Made by a program: the position numbers and the translations under genes
DNA from: Bosea sp. PAMC 26642
GTDB taxonomy: Bacteria > Pseudomonadota > Alphaproteobacteria > Rhizobiales > Beijerinckiaceae
Direction of reading: 5' to 3'
Length of the DNA stretch: 64,000 nucleotides
NCBI RefSeq assembly: GCF_001562255.1
Contig: NZ_CP014301.1
Span: 4,681,501-4,745,500 of the forward strand
Part shown: positions 52,822-63,288 of the stretch, piece after piece
How positions within the stretch are numbered: position 1 is the stretch's first letter
How the letters are laid out: each line of letters starts with the position of its first letter
The notes under the pieces: model-generated
Database searches by the model: none
What the model was told of the DNA's origin: nothing
The model's input: only the letters and a program-made list of their open reading frames with translations

Positions 52822-53378
52822 GCCTAGTGGGATGAGTAGGCCCACTCACATCGGCGCAGGCATCGGCGCGAAAGGACGAAACGAGCGAACTGGTCTTGCG
52901 CATTCAAACCGTAGTTGCCTGACCCTGAACTGCGCTGTCAAGAGATAGCCCCGCGCAGCAGGCAGCTGAGCCCCCGAAGCGCGACCTGCGGCGTCGGCCA
53001 TAGGTCCGACGTTGAAATTGCTTGGTTCCGCATTTGGTGGGGTGGGTTGAGCTTCCTCTTAAAGCTCCGGATATTGATAGCCATGGCAACCAACGCCATA
53101 CGGACTGTGGGCAGCCGCGCGGGCGTTCAAACCGCCTCTCACGCACCGGCTGCAATGGCTCCGCCAAATTGACTGGGCTGGCGATGATCTCGCTCCTAGC
53201 AAAGTTCTTGCCGGATGTCGCAGGACGCGTTTTTATAAAGGGCGTGAAGGCCCACTAAAAGTCGATCTCCTGTCCGGCCACTCTCTGTACATTTACCACT
53301 AAGGCAAAGGACTGGCCGCGCGGAAAAATTTGTCTACGCTGAATAGGCCGTTTCAGCCCCCGTGAGTTTGGCACCAAG
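52822..53378. other. Gene-free region at the edge of the accessory block
   Basis: About 555 bp with no supported gene. Short open frames occur on both strands. Composition changes from here to the GC-rich rml genes. The motif AGCTCCGGATATTG at 53063-53076 also occurs at 50317-50330. No clear IS end was found. Confidence 0.4.
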
Positions 53379-54254
53379 TCAGGTGCCAATATCGCCCGAC
53401 ACTTGCAGGATATAACGCCCGTAGTCACACTTGGCGAGCGTTTCTCCAAGGGCAACAAGTTGTGCCGCTGAGATCCAGCCCTGCCGGGCGGCGATTTCTT
53501 CCGGGCAGGCGATGCGCAGGCCCTGGCGGCTTTCCAGGGTGCGGACGAACTCGCCGGCTTCGAGCAGGCTGTCGGGGGTGCCGGTGTCGAGCCAGGCGAA
53601 GCCGCGGCCCATGCTCTCGACCGAGAGCTGGCCGCGCTCCAGATAGACCCGGTTGACGTCGGTGATCTCGAGTTCGCCGCGGGGCGAAGGCTTGAGGTTG
53701 GCGGCGATGTCGATCACCTGGGCGTCGAAGAAGTAGAGCCCGGTCACCGCCCAGTTCGATTTCGGCGCCTTGGGCTTTTCTTCGATCGAGATCGCCTTGC
53801 CGACCGCGTCGAATTCGACCACGCCGTAGCGTTCAGGATCGCGCACATGATAGGCGAAGACCGTCGCACCGGTCGCCCGGGCGCCGGCCGCCTGCATCAT
53901 CTCGGGCAGGCTGTGGCCGTAGAACAGGTTGTCGCCGAGGATCAGGACGGAGGGCTGCGACCCGACGAAATCCGCCGCGATGATATAGGCCTGCGCCAGG
54001 CCCGCCGGCGTCGGCTGCTCGGCGTAGGCGAGGTCGAGCCCCCATTCGGAGCCGTCGCCGAGCAGCCGCTGGAAATGCGGCACGTCGTGCGGCGTCGAGA
54101 TGATCAGGATCTCGCGGATGCCCGCCAGCATCAGCGTCGTCAGCGGGTAGTAGATCATCGGCTTGTCGTAGACCGGCAGCAGCTGCTTCGACATCGCCAG
54201 CGTCATCGGATGCAGCCGCGTGCCGGAGCCGCCGGCCAGAATGATGCCCTTCAT
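53379..54254 (-). CDS. rfbA: Glucose-1-phosphate thymidylyltransferase (RmlA)
   Basis: A 291-residue enzyme that makes dTDP-glucose from dTTP and glucose 1-phosphate. It shows [20 protein letters not shown] (3-22), [29 protein letters not shown] and [20 protein letters not shown], all family hallmarks. The usual length is ~290. The frame continues upstream, but ATG 54254 overlaps the rfbD stop by four bases. It is the last gene of the rfbB-C-D-A operon and supplies both dTDP-rhamnose and the WecE branch. Confidence 0.97.
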   Translation of the reverse strand: MKGIILAGGSGTRLHPMTLAMSKQLLPVYDKPMIYYPLTTLMLAGIREILIISTPHDVPHFQRLLGDGSEWGLDLAYAEQPTPAGLAQAYIIAADFVGSQPSVLILGDNLFYGHSLPEMMQAAGARATGATVFAYHVRDPERYGVVEFDAVGKAISIEEKPKAPKSNWAVTGLYFFDAQVIDIAANLKPSPRGELEITDVNRVYLERGQLSVESMGRGFAWLDTGTPDSLLEAGEFVRTLESRQGLRIACPEEIAARQGWISAAQLVALGETLAKCDYGRYILQVSGDIGT

Positions 54255-55156
54255 GATATCCGTCCTGTCTGTTCCGCGGCGATGAGCCGCTCCGCGCAGG
54301 CCCGCAGCGAGCCGCGCCACTCGGGCAGGGCCACGCCATGGGCTTGGGCGAGTTTGGATGAATCCAGCCGCGAATTGGCCGGTCGCCGCGCCGGCGTCGG
54401 GTAGTCCCGCGTCGCGATGCGCGTCACCCGCACGGGCGTCCTGCCAGCCGCGGTCGCGACCGCGAAAACGGTCTCCGCGACATCGGCCCAGACGGCCTCG
54501 CCCTGCGCCGCCATATGGAAGATGCCGCGCAGCGCTGGATCGCCTGGACGCTCCACAAGATTGCGGGCGACGCCGAGCACCGCATCGGCGATGTCGAGCG
54601 CGTTCGTCGGCGAGCCGGCCTGGTCGGCGACGACGCCGACCTCGTCGCGATCGGCGCCGAGCCGCAGCATGGTCCGCACGAAGTTCTTGCCGAAGGGGCT
54701 GTAGACCCAGGCCGTGCGCAGGATCGCATGGTTGTCGGTCGCCGCGATCACGGCCTGCTCGCCCCCGAGCTTGGAGCGGCCATAGGCCGAGACCGGCCCG
54801 GTCCGGTCGTCCTCGCGATAGGGCCGGTCGAGCGACCCGTCGAAGACATAGTCGGTCGAGATCTGGATCACCGGCACGCCGAGTCGGGCGGCGGTCGCAG
54901 CGACGATGCCGGCCGCCTCCGCATTGACCCTGTGCGCCGTCCCGCTCTCGCTCTCGGCGAGATCGACAGCGGTGTAGGCCGCGGCATTGACGATCACGTC
55001 GGGCTTTGCCGCCGTGAGCGCGGGCGCGATCGTCTCAAGCCGCTCCAGATCGAATGCGGGACGTCCCAGCGCGACGAGATCGATGCCCGACGCCGCGGCC
55101 CGCTCGGCGAGCGCCAGCGCGACCTGTCCGTTCTGTCCGGTGACGACAACTCTCAT
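54251..55156 (-). CDS. rfbD: dTDP-4-dehydrorhamnose reductase (RmlD)
   Basis: A 301-residue SDR doing the last step of dTDP-L-rhamnose synthesis. NAD(P) motif [24 protein letters not shown] with the catalytic threonine/serine, [12 protein letters not shown] with YxxxK and [23 protein letters not shown] 55156 is chosen over an upstream in-frame start. It overlaps rfbA by four bases and follows rfbC by 19 bp. Confidence 0.96.
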   Translation of the reverse strand: MRVVVTGQNGQVALALAERAAASGIDLVALGRPAFDLERLETIAPALTAAKPDVIVNAAAYTAVDLAESESGTAHRVNAEAAGIVAATAARLGVPVIQISTDYVFDGSLDRPYREDDRTGPVSAYGRSKLGGEQAVIAATDNHAILRTAWVYSPFGKNFVRTMLRLGADRDEVGVVADQAGSPTNALDIADAVLGVARNLVERPGDPALRGIFHMAAQGEAVWADVAETVFAVATAAGRTPVRVTRIATRDYPTPARRPANSRLDSSKLAQAHGVALPEWRGSLRACAERLIAAEQTGRIS

Positions 55157-55175
55157 GACGGGCCCCAGCATCCTC

Positions 55176-55733
55176 TCAGTCGAAATAGCGCGGCAGGTCG
55201 GCGAGCCGCGGATGCGTCCTGTCCTTGTCGGACAGCGTCAGTCCGTCATGGGAAAGCATCCAGTCGATCTGCAGCGCCGGATCGTCGAAGGCGAGTCCGT
55301 GATCGTCGGCGGCCGAATAGAGGCTCGTCACCTTGTAGATCACCTCGGTATCGGGCTCGAGCGTGACGAAGCCATGGGCGAAACCGGCCGGAACCAGCAT
55401 CTGCCGCCAGTTCTCGCGCGACAGCTCGATCGATACATGCTGCCCGAACGTCGGCGACGACCGGCGGATATCGACGGCGATGTCGAGGATGCGGCCATGG
55501 GTGACCCGCACCAGCTTGTCCTGCGCGAAGGGCGGCGACTGGAAATGCAAGCCCCGCAGCGTGCCGACCGCACCCGACAGCGAATGGTTGTCCTGCACGA
55601 ACTCCAGCGCGATCCCGGCCGCGGCGAAGGCCTGCCGGTTGTAGACCTCGGAGAAGAAACCGCGATGGTCGCCGAACTTCCTGGGCTGGATGATCTTCAC
55701 ATCCGGCAGGGCCGTGGCTTCGACGCTGAGCAT
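55176..55733 (-). CDS. rfbC: dTDP-4-dehydrorhamnose 3,5-epimerase (RmlC)
   Basis: A 185-residue cupin epimerase. KIIQPRKFGDHRGFFSEVYN, FVQDNHSLSGAVGTLRGLHF with the catalytic histidine, KLVRVTHGRILDIAVDIRRS and PAGFAHGFVTLEPDTEVIYK are diagnostic. ATG 55733 is the family start; the long upstream frame is inside the rfbB 3' region. It is placed between rfbB and rfbD. Confidence 0.96.
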   Translation of the reverse strand: MLSVEATALPDVKIIQPRKFGDHRGFFSEVYNRQAFAAAGIALEFVQDNHSLSGAVGTLRGLHFQSPPFAQDKLVRVTHGRILDIAVDIRRSSPTFGQHVSIELSRENWRQMLVPAGFAHGFVTLEPDTEVIYKVTSLYSAADDHGLAFDDPALQIDWMLSHDGLTLSDKDRTHPRLADLPRYFD

Positions 55734-55776
55734 GGTGGATCGCTTTCGTTTGGAAGGGCGGGCTCGGGTAGCGGGC

Positions 55777-56832
55777 TCAGCCGGAGCCGAGCCGCTCGCC
55801 GCGATAGACGCCCGACCGGATGTCGCCCCACCAGGACGGATTGTCGAGATACCAGGCCACCGTCCGGCGCAAGCCTTTCTCAAAGGTCTCCTTCGGCGTC
55901 CAGCCGAGCTCGCGGCCGATCTTGCCGGCGTCGATCGCATAGCGCGCATCATGGCCCGGCCGGTCGGTGACGTAGGCGATCAGCCGCTCTCGCGGCCCCG
56001 CCGGATCGGGCCGCAACTCGTCGAGGATCGCGCAGATCGCGCGCACCACCTCGATATTGGCCATCTCGTTGTGCCCGCCGATATTGTAGGTCTCGCCGAG
56101 AACGCCCTTCTGCGCCACCAGCAGCAGCGCATCGGCGTGATCGTCGACGAAGAGCCAGTCGCGCACGTTCTGGCCGGAGCCGTAGACGGGCAGCGGCTTG
56201 CCCTCCAGCGCATTGATGATCATCAGCGGGATCAGCTTCTCGGGGAAGTGATACGGCCCGTAATTGTTCGAGCAGTTGGTCATCACCGTGGGCAGGCCAT
56301 AGGTGTGATGCCAGGCCCGCACGAGATGGTCCGAGGCCGCCTTCGAGGCCGAATAGGGCGAGTTCGGCTGATAGGCCGTGTCCTCGCGGAAGAGCCCCTC
56401 GTCGCCCAGCGAGCCGAAGACCTCGTCGGTCGAGATATGATGGAAACGGAAGGCCACCTTCCGATCCTCCGCCAACCCCCGCCAATACCGCAGCGCCTCC
56501 TGCAGCAGCGCGAAGGTGCCGACGATATTGGTCTGGATGAAGTCGTCCGGCCCGTCGATCGAGCGATCGACATGGCTCTCGGCAGCCAGATGCATGACGA
56601 CGTCGGGAGCGAAATCAGCAAACAGCGCCTGCATGGCCGCAGCATCGCAGATATCGGCCTGCTCGAAGCGAAAGCGGTTGCTGCCTGACACCAACGCCAG
56701 CGAAGCGAGATTGCCGGCATAGGTCAGCTTGTCGACCACGCAGACGCTGTGAGCCGTCTCCCCGATCAACTTGCGCACCACCGCCGAGCCGATGAAACCC
56801 GCCCCGCCCGTAACCAGAAACTTCAAAAACAC
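55777..56832 (-). CDS. rfbB: dTDP-glucose 4,6-dehydratase (RmlB)
   Basis: A 351-residue SDR dehydratase that makes dTDP-4-keto-6-deoxyglucose, the shared precursor of dTDP-rhamnose and of the WecE product. Motifs: [45 protein letters not shown] with the dehydratase T-D-E triad, [15 protein letters not shown] (YxxxK) and [18 protein letters not shown]. It is the first gene of the operon; about 195 bp lie upstream. Confidence 0.97.
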   Translation of the reverse strand: MFLKFLVTGGAGFIGSAVVRKLIGETAHSVCVVDKLTYAGNLASLALVSGSNRFRFEQADICDAAAMQALFADFAPDVVMHLAAESHVDRSIDGPDDFIQTNIVGTFALLQEALRYWRGLAEDRKVAFRFHHISTDEVFGSLGDEGLFREDTAYQPNSPYSASKAASDHLVRAWHHTYGLPTVMTNCSNNYGPYHFPEKLIPLMIINALEGKPLPVYGSGQNVRDWLFVDDHADALLLVAQKGVLGETYNIGGHNEMANIEVVRAICAILDELRPDPAGPRERLIAYVTDRPGHDARYAIDAGKIGRELGWTPKETFEKGLRRTVAWYLDNPSWWGDIRSGVYRGERLGSG

Positions 56833-57027
56833 GCCCTCTCATCATGGATCTAAATAGCTGCTTAGGAAGCGCCATTGGGTAGGGGAGAAACATTCCTCAC
56901 TAATCTGTCAAGCATTTCCGATTATCGCGGCGTATCAATGGGGGGCAGTCTTTTACTCAAGGCTCGATCGCGCCGCCTTGAGCAGACGCGCCGTCATCGG
57001 ACCGGAACAGCGACGAACGAAATTTTC

Positions 57028-58587
57028 TCATGAGTGCGGGGGACACATCGCGGCCAGCGCACTGCTATCGATCGGTGCAACGCGTCCATCGGAGAGGATA
57101 AGACTGGCCGAAAGAGGGCCTCTGGCACAATCCAGCGGGGTTTTTGTCATGACCGAAAATCCGAACCGGTAACGCTTCAGATCGGCACCAGAGGCTTCGA
57201 TAGCGATATTGGGGCGCATTCTGCGCATGCGGTCGAAGCCAATGATCTCTTTATTCTGCTGGATCGCGATATGCGAACCCTCGTCCGGCCGCCGAAGGTC
57301 TATGCCGTATCCGCGCAGGAGAGCCCGGCCGTCGTCGCGTAGACTGGTGGAATCGAGCCCTACCAGAAGATCCGAAACCGGCTTTGCGGGGTTTGCGAGC
57401 AGCGCCGCGCGTGCATTATCGGCTGCCGTCTGGGTTCTCCGGGTGTTGATATCTGCGAAGATGCCAATAGCGACGAAGCAGGCTAGAAACAGGCTGGTAC
57501 TGCGCGAGAGAGCCTTTGACGAAAGTCCGTCGGCCCATCGCTTAAGCCGGATGTGCAGGCGCAGGTCAAGCGGGGCAAGCAGGAAGGCTGCTGCAAGCGA
57601 CGCTCCGACCCAGATCCCAAAGACCCAATGTCCAGACATTGACGCCGGAAGAAATCTTTCGAATATCAGGATGATAGGCACGTGGCAGAGATACAAGGCA
57701 TAGCTGGCATCGCCCAGTCTGAGGCCGACGCGTGAAACCGGGGCGATGCCGAACTGTGAAGCCTTGATCGCGGCTGCGAGCAGAAGCGTTGCTGAGATGC
57801 TGCTGGTCCAACGTTGCGCATCCTCGTGGGAGAGCATGAAGGTCGCGCCCAGGAATGGCAGCGCCAAGGCTACGAGAATGCCAGCTCGAGGCGATCGTTC
57901 GAGAACGCGAGGCAGCAGAAATCCCAGGACGAAAGCTGTATTGGTCGACTGTCCGAATAGTTGCGTCAGTGTCGGAGTCAGCGTTTCCGCCGGGCCAAGG
58001 GCAATGGCGGAAACCACTGGGATGGAAACCAGCCAGGCTACGAAGACGCCGTCCAACCACCGTCGCAGGCCGGCAAGCGCCAAGGCTACAATGACGACAT
58101 AGTAGGTCATCTCAAACAGCAGCGTCCACTCCACGCCGAGATAATAGTCACGCGGTCCAGCCGGGATCAGCGTGAGGGGTAAAATGTCTGGGCGACGGAT
58201 CGGGCCCGTCGAGGCATAGCCTGCGAAGGCAAGCATCACCACGACCAGCATCAGCGGATAAATGCGGATAATACGGTTCAGCAGGAACCGACGCGGATCG
58301 TCGCGCGAAATAAGCTGCGCCATCAGATATCCTGACAGCGCAAAGAAGATGGACACGCCGTATGTTCCCCAAGCGCCCGAAAAGACCTGCAGGAGAGCAG
58401 ACTGCCCGCGAAGCTCTCCCAAGTAATGCGCGGCATGATAAAGCAGCACGGCGCTGGCGGCGAAGCCGCGCAGATATTGGAGCCACAGATATCTCTGTCC
58501 GAGCGCCTGTTTCGGTGCCGCGCCTGCTATTGATGTCAAAGAGGATGGAGTGATCTGTCTATTGCTGGCGATTTGGCTCAAGGGCAT
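57028..58587 (-). CDS. Acyltransferase-3 family membrane protein (OafA/NodX type)
   Basis: A 519-residue protein. An acyltransferase-3 domain of about ten helices covers residues ~30-380, starting with YLWLQYLRGFAASAVLLYHA (the RxxA/H region with catalytic-type histidine), then VSIFFALSGYLMAQLI and GVEWTLLFEMTYYVV. The C-terminal ~140 residues (DSTSLRDDGRALLRGYGIDL) are soluble and do not show SGNH-hydrolase motifs. Such proteins O-acylate surface polysaccharides from the periplasmic side. ATG 58587 directly abuts the stop of the upstream GT2 gene. Confidence 0.87.
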   Translation of the reverse strand: MPLSQIASNRQITPSSLTSIAGAAPKQALGQRYLWLQYLRGFAASAVLLYHAAHYLGELRGQSALLQVFSGAWGTYGVSIFFALSGYLMAQLISRDDPRRFLLNRIIRIYPLMLVVVMLAFAGYASTGPIRRPDILPLTLIPAGPRDYYLGVEWTLLFEMTYYVVIVALALAGLRRWLDGVFVAWLVSIPVVSAIALGPAETLTPTLTQLFGQSTNTAFVLGFLLPRVLERSPRAGILVALALPFLGATFMLSHEDAQRWTSSISATLLLAAAIKASQFGIAPVSRVGLRLGDASYALYLCHVPIILIFERFLPASMSGHWVFGIWVGASLAAAFLLAPLDLRLHIRLKRWADGLSSKALSRSTSLFLACFVAIGIFADINTRRTQTAADNARAALLANPAKPVSDLLVGLDSTSLRDDGRALLRGYGIDLRRPDEGSHIAIQQNKEIIGFDRMRRMRPNIAIEASGADLKRYRFGFSVMTKTPLDCARGPLSASLILSDGRVAPIDSSALAAMCPPHS

Positions 58588-59472
58588 TCAATCGATTCCA
58601 GCCGGTGCTGGACCAAGCCGGCTGTTGAATCCATCGGCTAGTCCAATGCATATGGAACTTAACGACCCTGCCGGTCCTCTCAGCGCCAGCAGACCGATCT
58701 GAGCGGCAAGACTCGCACATGACTTGATCCGCCAGCGCAGCGGCACATGGCGAAGGCGCGCGGCTGCAATTACATTGCGTACATAGTAATAGTTGCGGAT
58801 CGGGCTGTGGCGAAGAATTTGGGCCTTGCCCATCTCCTCCTTGCTCACGGCCTCTCCCCAGCGGTGCGGCACTGTGAGATCTATTTCAATGTACGAGCCC
58901 CAGCCACGGTCCCAAGCCCGAAAACCCCATTCGACGTCAATGCCGGCGATGAAAAAATCATCTCTAAAGGGGCCGATTTCTGCATAGGCGGCGACGCTTA
59001 CCAGCGAACCCGAGGTCGGTGCGAAATCGACTGCAGCAATATCGTTCCCGCGGGGCTTTCCACGCCATTCATATCGGATGGGTTTGTAGAACTCCCCTTC
59101 CGGCGGCACGAGGCGCGGCGCCAGGATGGCGATCCTCTCACCTTGGCGTTCCAGCGCCATGAAACGTTCGGTCAGCGTTTCGAGGACCCCGGCTGGTGGC
59201 TCAGTATCCTGATCGAGCAGCATCACATGGGTAAACCCCTCCCGTGCAGCCGCTTCCATCACCGCGTTGAGGCCTCGACCCAGGCCAAGGTTTTCCGGAC
59301 TTGAAAAAAGCCGGAGCTCTGTCGGGGCCAAGGCTTCAATGAGTTCGGCGTCCAAATAGCCGTTAGCAAACGCAAAAAAGGGGCACCCGCGCAGCGCATC
59401 GGCTTGCCTGGCGAGCAAGACGTGGTCTGGTTTGTATAGCACCACAGCCGCGCAGGCGCGTGCACCTCGCAT
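58588..59472 (-). CDS. Family 2 glycosyltransferase, rhamnosyltransferase-like
   Basis: A 294-residue GT-A enzyme of the RfbF/RhlC-like group: [58 protein letters not shown] with the DQD metal motif, [20 protein letters not shown] and [20 protein letters not shown]. Many of these transfer L-rhamnose from dTDP-rhamnose, made by the rfb genes nearby. ATG 59472 follows an ideal AGGAGG and is chosen over the start at 59493. It is followed directly by the acyltransferase. Confidence 0.88.
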   Translation of the reverse strand: MRGARACAAVVLYKPDHVLLARQADALRGCPFFAFANGYLDAELIEALAPTELRLFSSPENLGLGRGLNAVMEAAAREGFTHVMLLDQDTEPPAGVLETLTERFMALERQGERIAILAPRLVPPEGEFYKPIRYEWRGKPRGNDIAAVDFAPTSGSLVSVAAYAEIGPFRDDFFIAGIDVEWGFRAWDRGWGSYIEIDLTVPHRWGEAVSKEEMGKAQILRHSPIRNYYYVRNVIAAARLRHVPLRWRIKSCASLAAQIGLLALRGPAGSLSSICIGLADGFNSRLGPAPAGID

Positions 59473-59475
59473 TTG

Positions 59476-59483
59476 CACCTCCT
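59476..59483 (-). promoter_or_regulatory. Strong ribosome binding site of the rhamnosyltransferase-like gene
   Basis: AGGAGGTG on the minus strand, with the core AGGAGG five bases before ATG 59472. It fixes that start. Confidence 0.65.
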
Positions 59484-59742
59484 GCGGTCTCATCGCGCTG
59501 CCATCTTTCTCTCGCGATACGCGGAATCAGCAGGCGCAACGCGACATCAATCGCTCAGGTGCCACGGCGCGTCCGAGAGCAGACCGCGCCGCGAGCGCAT
59601 CGCGAGAACTCGCTTTGCGTCAACTCATGACGAGTCCAGTACTCATTCACCAACCTTGCCCGCCATACGCCGCCTGCGCGATAAGGGTCAATGGCCTGGC
59701 TGTCTGCCCTGGCGCAACAAAGCATCCAAGAGCCTCCTCAGC

Positions 59743-61782
59743 ATGAGCTTCCGCAACATCCACACCCACGGTATCATCCGCATCGCCTGCGCCGCGCCGC
59801 GGCTTCGCGTCGCCGACCCCGCCTTCAATGTCGCCGAGACGATCGCGATGCTGCGCCGCGCCGATGAGCGGGGCGCGTCCATCGCGCTTTTCCCCGAGCT
59901 CGGCATCAGCGCCTACGCAATCGACGACCTGCTGCAGCAGTCAGCCCTGCTGGACGCCGTGCTCGCCGCGCTCACGACGCTGGTCGAGGAAAGCCGCACG
60001 CTCCAGCCGATCGCCGTCGTCGGTGCGCCGCTCCGCGTCGAGGGGCGGCTGTTCAACTGCGCGGTGGCGATCCATCGCGGACGCATCCTCGCCGTCGTGC
60101 CCAAGACCTATCTGCCGAATTACCGCGAGTTCTATGAGCGCCGCCAGTTCGCCTCGGGCGAGCGCGCCGGCGTAACCTCGATTGCTCTCTGCGGCCAGAA
60201 CGTGCCCTTCGGCACCGACATCCTGCTGACAGCCTCCGATGTCCCCGATCTCGCGATTCATATGGAGATTTGCGAAGACGTCTGGACGCCAATCCCGCCC
60301 TCGTCCTTCGCGGCGCTGGCGGGTGCGACGGTCCTGCTCAACCTCTCGGCCAGCAACGTCACCATCGGCAAGTCGGACTGGCGCCATGCCCTGTGCAAGG
60401 CCCATTCCGGCCGCTGCATCGCGGCTTACGCCTATTCGGCCGCGGGCACGGGCGAATCGACCACCGACCTCGCCTGGGACGGACAGGCCATGATCTATGA
60501 GAACGGCGCGCTGCTGGCGGAGGCCGAGCGCTTCGCGCCTGAGCCGCAGCTCATCGTAGCCGATATCGATCTCGAGCGGCTGGCGATGGACCGCATCCGA
60601 CAGAACACTTTTGGCGACAATGCCGATGCCCATCGCGACAGGCTGGCGTTCCGCCGCGTGGCTTTCGAACTTTCGCCCGACCGGGATTCAGATATCGGCC
60701 TCGCGCGCACGGTCGAGCGCTTCCCCTTCGTGCCGAGCGACGATGCGCGGCTGAACGAACTCTGCTTCGAGGCCTACAACATCCAGTCCCACGGCCTGCG
60801 CAAGCGCATGGAGAGCGCCCGCGTCGAGAAGATCGTCATCGGCGTCTCCGGTGGCCTCGATTCGACGCAGGCGCTGCTGGTAGCGGCCCACACCTTCGAT
60901 GCCCTCGGCCTCCCGCGCGAAAACATCCTCGCCTACACGCTGCCGGCTTTCGCCACGAGCAAGGGCACCAAGGCCAATGCCTGGAAGCTGATGCAGGCGC
61001 TCGGCGTCAGCGCGAGCGAGATCGACATGACGCCGGCCTGCCGGCAGATGCTGGAGGATATCGACCACCCCTTCGCGAAGGGCGAGCCGGTCTACGACAT
61101 CACCTTCGAGAACGTGCAGGCCGGCGCGCGCACCTCCGTGCTGTTCCGGCTGGCCAATTTCAACAACGCCATCGTGCTCGGCACCGGCGATCTCTCGGAG
61201 CTGGCGCTGGGCTGGTGCACCTATGGCGTCGGCGACCACATGTCCCATTACAACGTCAACGGCTCGGTCTCGAAGACGCTGATCCAGCATCTGATCCGCT
61301 GGGTGGCGCAGTCGCAGCGCTTCGGGACCGATGCCTCGGCGGCGATGCTCGACATCCTGGCGACCGAAATCTCGCCCGAGTTGGTGCCGGGCGAGGGTGA
61401 CGGGCCAGCGCAGCGGACAGAGGATTTCGTCGGTCCCTACGCGCTGCAGGATTTCAACCTGTTCTACATCACCCGCTTCGGCTTCAGGCCAAGCAAGGTC
61501 GCCTTCCTCTCGCACCATGCCTGGGCCGATGCATCGCGCGGCGCCTGGCCGCCGAACATGGAGGAAGGCAAGCGCCTCGCCTATGACCTGCCCACGATCA
61601 AGCGCTGGCTCGGCATCTTCGTGAAACGCTTCTTCGAGACCAGTCAGTTCAAGCGTTCTGCGGTCCCCAACGGACCGAAGGTCTCATCGGGCGGCTCGCT
61701 CTCGCCGCGCGGCGACTGGCGCGCACCCAGTGACGCCTCGGCGGCGGCGTGGCTGGCCGATCTGGAGAATATTCCGGATTGA
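59743..61782 (+). CDS. nadE: Glutamine-dependent NAD+ synthetase
   Basis: A 679-residue two-domain enzyme making NAD+ from deamido-NAD+, ATP and glutamine. The nitrilase-type glutaminase part (1-~290) has E in [12 protein letters not shown] in [18 protein letters not shown] and the nucleophile C in [14 protein letters not shown]. The synthetase part has the P-loop [35 protein letters not shown] and [15 protein letters not shown]. The frame extends 90 codons upstream without similarity; ATG 59743 is the family start. It is a core-metabolism gene and marks chromosomal DNA. Confidence 0.96.
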   Translation: MSFRNIHTHGIIRIACAAPRLRVADPAFNVAETIAMLRRADERGASIALFPELGISAYAIDDLLQQSALLDAVLAALTTLVEESRTLQPIAVVGAPLRVEGRLFNCAVAIHRGRILAVVPKTYLPNYREFYERRQFASGERAGVTSIALCGQNVPFGTDILLTASDVPDLAIHMEICEDVWTPIPPSSFAALAGATVLLNLSASNVTIGKSDWRHALCKAHSGRCIAAYAYSAAGTGESTTDLAWDGQAMIYENGALLAEAERFAPEPQLIVADIDLERLAMDRIRQNTFGDNADAHRDRLAFRRVAFELSPDRDSDIGLARTVERFPFVPSDDARLNELCFEAYNIQSHGLRKRMESARVEKIVIGVSGGLDSTQALLVAAHTFDALGLPRENILAYTLPAFATSKGTKANAWKLMQALGVSASEIDMTPACRQMLEDIDHPFAKGEPVYDITFENVQAGARTSVLFRLANFNNAIVLGTGDLSELALGWCTYGVGDHMSHYNVNGSVSKTLIQHLIRWVAQSQRFGTDASAAMLDILATEISPELVPGEGDGPAQRTEDFVGPYALQDFNLFYITRFGFRPSKVAFLSHHAWADASRGAWPPNMEEGKRLAYDLPTIKRWLGIFVKRFFETSQFKRSAVPNGPKVSSGGSLSPRGDWRAPSDASAAAWLADLENIPD

Positions 61783-61813
61783 AAGCAACCATTGCGTCGC
61801 GACTGAAGCACAA

Positions 61814-61958
61814 CGTCATTCCGGAGCTTCGCGCAGCGAAAGGCCCGGAACCCAGACGCACAGGTGGCGCAGTAAGGGGCGGCGGCGTTGGTGCTTCTCT
61901 TGTCACTGGCAGTGTTTATGGGTCCGGGCTCGACCCTGCGGGCCGCCCCGGAATGACG
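61814..61958. repeat. Intergenic inverted repeat with CGTCATTCCGG arms
   Basis: CGTCATTCCGG (61814-61824) and its exact complement CCGGAATGACG (61948-61958) bracket ~125 bp of GC-rich sequence containing further short palindromes (AGCTTCGCGCAGCG). It sits between two converging genes. The pattern resembles dispersed palindromic repeats of Hyphomicrobiales genomes and may also fold as a bidirectional terminator. Confidence 0.6.
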
Positions 61959-61983
61959 GCGCCGGTTCTGACCTGGACCGAGC

Positions 61984-63228
61984 TTAGCCGCCAAGCTTTC
62001 GATCATATGCCAGCACGGCTTCCAGCAGCACCTGCGCGCCGGCCGCGCATTCCTCCAGCGTCGACGATTCCGCCTCGTTATGGCTGATGCCGCCGGCGCA
62101 GGGCACCATGATCATCGTGGTCGGCGCCACGCGCGCGACATAGGCCGCGTCATGGCCCGCGCCCGAGACGAGGTCGCGGGTCGCAAAGCCCGCAGCCTGC
62201 GCTCCCTCCCTCACGCATTCGATCAGTTCCGGCGCGAAGGCCACTGCGGGCGACTTCCAGAACAGCGCCTCGTCATAGGTCAGGCCAAGCGGCGTCAGGC
62301 AGCGCTCCAGCGCCGCGCGGAATTCCGTCTCCAAGATGTCGACCACCGCCTCGTCCTTGTGGCGCAGATCGACCGTGAAGAAGACCTCGCCGGGGATGAC
62401 GTTGCGGCTGTTGGGCCGGTTCTCGATCAGCCCGACGGTCCCGACCGCGTCGGGCGCATGGGCATGCGCGATCGCATCGACCGCGTCGATCACGCGAGCG
62501 GCGCCGAGCAAAGCGTTCTTGCGCAGATACATCGGCGTCGCGCCGGTATGTGCGTCCTGCCCGGTGACGGTGACCTCGTACCAGCGCATCCCCTGCACGC
62601 CGGTGACGACGCCGATCATCGTGTCTTCCTTTTCTAGGATCGGCCCCTGTTCGATATGGAGTTCGAACATCGCGGCGAAGCTGCGCTGGCCCACCGGTTC
62701 TGCGCCGCGATAGCCGATCGAATCCAGCGCGGCCTCGAAGCTGACGCCGTCGCGATCCAGCTTTCCATAGGCTTCCTCGCGGGTGAAGGCGCCGGCAAAC
62801 ACGCCCGAGGCCAACATCGCCGGTGCGAAGCGGCTGCCCTCCTCATTGGTCCAGTTGACGAGTTCGAGCGGGGCATTGGTCTGGTAGTCCAGGGCATGGA
62901 GCGTCCGCAGCACTTCGAGCCCGGCCAGCACGCCGAGCACGCCGTCGAACTTCCCCCCAGTCGGCTGCGTGTCGAGATGCGAGCCCATCGCGATCGGCAA
63001 CGCATCAGGGTCCTTGCCCGGCCGGCGGGCGAACATGGTGCCGACCTCGTCGATCGCGACGGTGCAGCCGGCCGCCTCGCATTGCGCGCGGAACCAGTCG
63101 CGCACCTGCCGGTCCTCCTCGGAAAGCGTCAGCCGGCGGATGCCGCCCTTGGCCGTGCCGCCGATCTTCGCGGTCTCCATCAACGTGTCCCAGAGCCGCT
63201 CGGGATCGATCTTCAGGTTGGGGATCAT
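61984..63228 (-). CDS. M20-type amidohydrolase (N-carbamoyl-L-amino acid hydrolase / beta-ureidopropionase / allantoate family)
   Basis: A 414-residue zinc peptidase-like amidase of the hydantoinase/carbamoylase group. Metal-binding residues are visible in MGSHLDTQPTGGKFDGVLGV, NWTNEEGSRFAPAMLASGVF, MFELHIEQGPILE and PCAGGISHNEAES; VTGQDAHTGATPMYLRKNAL is the dimerisation-domain motif. It hydrolyses N-carbamoyl compounds to ammonia, CO2 and amino acid. The dihydropyrimidinase gene lies upstream on the same strand, so a reductive pyrimidine or hydantoin route is likely, and beta-ureidopropionase is the best guess. Confidence 0.9.
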   Translation of the reverse strand: MIPNLKIDPERLWDTLMETAKIGGTAKGGIRRLTLSEEDRQVRDWFRAQCEAAGCTVAIDEVGTMFARRPGKDPDALPIAMGSHLDTQPTGGKFDGVLGVLAGLEVLRTLHALDYQTNAPLELVNWTNEEGSRFAPAMLASGVFAGAFTREEAYGKLDRDGVSFEAALDSIGYRGAEPVGQRSFAAMFELHIEQGPILEKEDTMIGVVTGVQGMRWYEVTVTGQDAHTGATPMYLRKNALLGAARVIDAVDAIAHAHAPDAVGTVGLIENRPNSRNVIPGEVFFTVDLRHKDEAVVDILETEFRAALERCLTPLGLTYDEALFWKSPAVAFAPELIECVREGAQAAGFATRDLVSGAGHDAAYVARVAPTTMIMVPCAGGISHNEAESSTLEECAAGAQVLLEAVLAYDRKLGG

Positions 63229-63288
63229 GGTGTCGTCTCGATGCGTGCGATGTCGCGTGGTGGATTGGATGACGTCATGCCCTGCGCT

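Noticed and set aside
54515..55366. 283-codon plus-strand frame over rfbD/rfbC
   Set aside because: Shadow of two firmly identified rml genes; no family features.
60688..61518. 276-codon minus-strand frame inside nadE
   Set aside because: Antisense of a housekeeping gene, with low-complexity translation.
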